64,000 nt of DNA, taken from contig NZ_NOWF01000001.1 of the NCBI RefSeq assembly GCF_002245355.1, forward strand, positions 186,001 to 250,000. The letters run 5' to 3'. Origin of the DNA: Paludifilum halophilum. GTDB lineage: Bacteria > Bacillota > Bacilli > Thermoactinomycetales > DSM-45169. Below the pieces are notes generated by a model. That model searched no databases and was not told the origin of the DNA. It saw only the letters and a list, made by a program, of their open reading frames with translations. Below, piece by piece: positions 62,538-64,000 of the stretch (the first letter of the stretch is position 1; each line of letters opens with the position of its first letter). The position numbers and the translations under genes were made by a program.

Positions 62538-63691
62538 TATGATCCCTCCCGTTCGACAACAGCCGCCACAGCCATGCCGAATCCGATACACAAAGTCACC
62601 AGACCGTAACGTCCTTCTACGCGCTCCAATTCGTTGATCAGGGTTGCTGTGAGACGGGCACCACTGGCGCCGAGAGGGTGACCCAGTGCGATGGCACCGC
62701 CGTTGGGATTCACTTTTTTCGGATCGGGGTTGATCTCCCGCTGCCAGGCGAGGACCACCGAAGCAAACGCTTCGTTCACTTCGAACCGATCGATATCATC
62801 CAAGGACAATCCGGCCCGTTTCAGCACCTTTCGGGTGGCGGGGATGATCCCCGTCAACATGATTTCCGGGTCCACTCCGGCCAAAGCAGTCGCCACTACC
62901 CTTGCTCGCGGGGCCAGCCCGAGAGACTCCGCCTTTTTTCGAGAGGTCAGCAGAACAGCAGCCGATCCGTCGCTGATCTGGCTGGAATTTCCGGCTGTCA
63001 CTTTGCCATCTGGACGAAAAGACGGTGTTAATCCCGCCAGCGCTTCCAGGTTGGTATCCGGTCTCGGCGTCTCATCCGTCTCTAGCAAGACCTCTTCCCC
63101 ACCGGGGGTTCTCCCTTTCATCGGGATCATCTCATGGTCGAACCGTCCTTCTCTTTGCGCTTGAACCGCTTTTTCATGGCTGTTGAACGAAAACCGGTCC
63201 AGTTCTTCTCTGGAAAGGTCCCACTTCTCGGCGATCAATTCTGCAGACATCCCCTGGGGAATAATCGTGTGTCGATCCATTAGCTGATTGCTGAAATTCC
63301 CGCCGTCGCTCCCCATGGGAACCCGGTTCATGCTTTCCACACCGGCGGCGATGACACAATCGGACATCCCCGCCATAATCGCATGGGCCCCTTGAGCCAA
63401 TGTTTCCAGGCTGGACGCGCACATTCGGTTGACGCTCACCCCGCACACTTCCACGGGAAACCCGGCGATTAAACCCGCCAACCGCCCGATGTTATACCCC
63501 TGCTCCCCCACCTGGGTGACACAGCCCATTTTGATATCCTCCACTTCAGAGGGATCCAACGGGTTGCGGTTGATCAATTCCTTCAGAAGAAAGGCCGCCA
63601 TTTCATCGGGCCGTGTATCGGAAAGAGATCCCTTTTTCCGTCCGATGGGGGTTCGCACTGCATCAACGATAACCGCATCCCGGTCTCGCAT
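62537..63691 (-). CDS. acetyl-CoA acyltransferase (thiolase)
   Basis: About 384 aa. It has the N-terminal VIVDAVRTPIGRKKGSLSDT, the nucleophile Cys in NRMCASSLETLAQGAHAI, the His in GGAIALGHPLGASGAR and the second Cys in TLCIGFGMA. It cleaves 3-ketoacyl-CoA in fatty acid degradation. The start is placed at ATG 63691; the longer frame to 63736 has no ribosome site. It sits between an SDR and an enoyl-CoA hydratase in one operon. Confidence 0.94.
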   Translation of the reverse strand: MRDRDAVIVDAVRTPIGRKKGSLSDTRPDEMAAFLLKELINRNPLDPSEVEDIKMGCVTQVGEQGYNIGRLAGLIAGFPVEVCGVSVNRMCASSLETLAQGAHAIMAGMSDCVIAAGVESMNRVPMGSDGGNFSNQLMDRHTIIPQGMSAELIAEKWDLSREELDRFSFNSHEKAVQAQREGRFDHEMIPMKGRTPGGEEVLLETDETPRPDTNLEALAGLTPSFRPDGKVTAGNSSQISDGSAAVLLTSRKKAESLGLAPRARVVATALAGVDPEIMLTGIIPATRKVLKRAGLSLDDIDRFEVNEAFASVVLAWQREINPDPKKVNPNGGAIALGHPLGASGARLTATLINELERVEGRYGLVTLCIGFGMAVAAVVEREGS

Positions 63692-63710
63692 ATCCTTCAC
63701 CCTTTCACGA

Positions 63711-64000
63711 TTAAAAAGTGAACAAATCGATTCCACCTGTTACCGGAAGGCCGACACCGGTGATATAACCGGCTTTCTCCGATGCGAGAAAAGCAATCGC
63801 ATGGGCGATATCCTCCGGTTTCCCCGGCCGTTTGAACGCGGTTCGGTTGATCATTCGCTCCCGCATGCCGGGATTGGACATTTGGAAGGCCTCCGTATCG
63901 ATGATTCCGGGTACGATGGCATTGACAGTAATGTTGTACTTGGCACCCTCCAGCGCCAGTGACCGGGTCAACCCCAGAACGCCGGCTTTGGTTGCGGAAT
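63711..64000 (-). CDS. short-chain dehydrogenase/reductase, 5' partial at window edge
   Basis: The last 96 residues are visible. The frame enters from the right edge at SATKAGVLGLTRSLALEG, containing the Lys of the Tyr-x3-Lys site, and continues through ITVNAIVPGIIDTEAF and GYITGVGLPVTGGIDLF. This is the C-terminal part of a FabG-like or 3-hydroxyacyl-CoA dehydrogenase-type SDR. It is 19 bases upstream of the thiolase start, in the same operon, so a role in fatty acid metabolism is likely. Confidence 0.88.
   Translation of the reverse strand, partial: SATKAGVLGLTRSLALEGAKYNITVNAIVPGIIDTEAFQMSNPGMRERMINRTAFKRPGKPEDIAHAIAFLASEKAGYITGVGLPVTGGIDLFTF

Noticed and set aside
1-64000. tRNA or rRNA genes
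   Set aside because: No cloverleaf with GTTCRA-type arm and CCA end, and no rRNA core sequence was noticed; a tRNAscan run would settle this.

Overview
The window looks like a chromosomal segment of a spore-former-type Firmicute of the order Bacillales. Evidence: strong AGGAGG-type ribosome binding sites, frequent TTG/GTG starts, many compact hairpin terminators, and Bacillus-style neighbourhoods (ybcI-dabB-dabA, ywnA/ywnB). The mix of FabV, a large NRPS locus and S8 proteases suggests a family such as Thermoactinomycetaceae, but that placement is inference.

Positions 1-1.7 kb hold an electrophile/quinone-stress-type trio (alpha/beta hydrolase, flavin reductase, WrbA). Positions 1.9-5.0 kb are a gene graveyard: an isochorismatase-family stub cut at a probable Tn3-type end, a Tn3 transposase C-terminus, a broken subtilase, the tail of a PhoD-type phosphatase and a decayed IS4-type transposase. 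Positions 5.1-10.0 kb encode an inorganic-carbon uptake system (DabA, DabB and a DUF2294/YbcI protein). It has a consensus promoter and a structured leader ending in an intrinsic terminator just before the first gene. Positions 10.5-16.3 kb are mixed: a 5'-truncated rhamnogalacturonan acetylesterase, a lone tyrosine integrase, a broken SDR, FabV, a truncated ECF sigma factor fused tail-to-tail with a broken carboxymuconolactone-decarboxylase gene, and several perfect hairpins. Positions 16.3-20.1 kb form an ABC transporter/PadR operon.

The centrepiece is 20.4-60.0 kb, a biosynthetic locus read almost entirely on the minus strand. It contains four NRPS modules on two proteins (three modules on the larger; one module with thioesterase on the other) with a TauD/AsnO-like dioxygenase between them. 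A complete set of discrete type II fatty-acid-synthase-like enzymes is also present: KAS III, KAS II, ketoreductase, FabZ-like dehydratase, enoyl reductase, ACP and two acyltransferase-like proteins. A kinase / cysteine-synthase-like / argininosuccinate-lyase-like cassette fits manufacture of a 2,3-diamino acid from threonine or serine, and is followed by an ATP-grasp ligase and a threonine-aldolase-like enzyme. A TPP enzyme, an aldehyde dehydrogenase and an acyl-AMP ligase could supply an unusual starter acyl group, and an ABC-2 transporter could export the product. A LuxR-type regulator with a degenerate receiver lies divergently at the head. The best reading is a lipopeptide or acyl-peptide made from a dedicated fatty acid and a diamino acid. 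I cannot assign it to a known product.

Within the locus sit a lipoprotein (DUF4097-like), an S8 protease and a membrane protein that may be unrelated passengers; two of these and the FabI gene share a TACTCRRTA-like promoter motif. Positions 60.3-64.0 kb carry the ywnB/ywnA pair and a beta-oxidation operon (SDR, thiolase, enoyl-CoA hydratase) running off the right edge.
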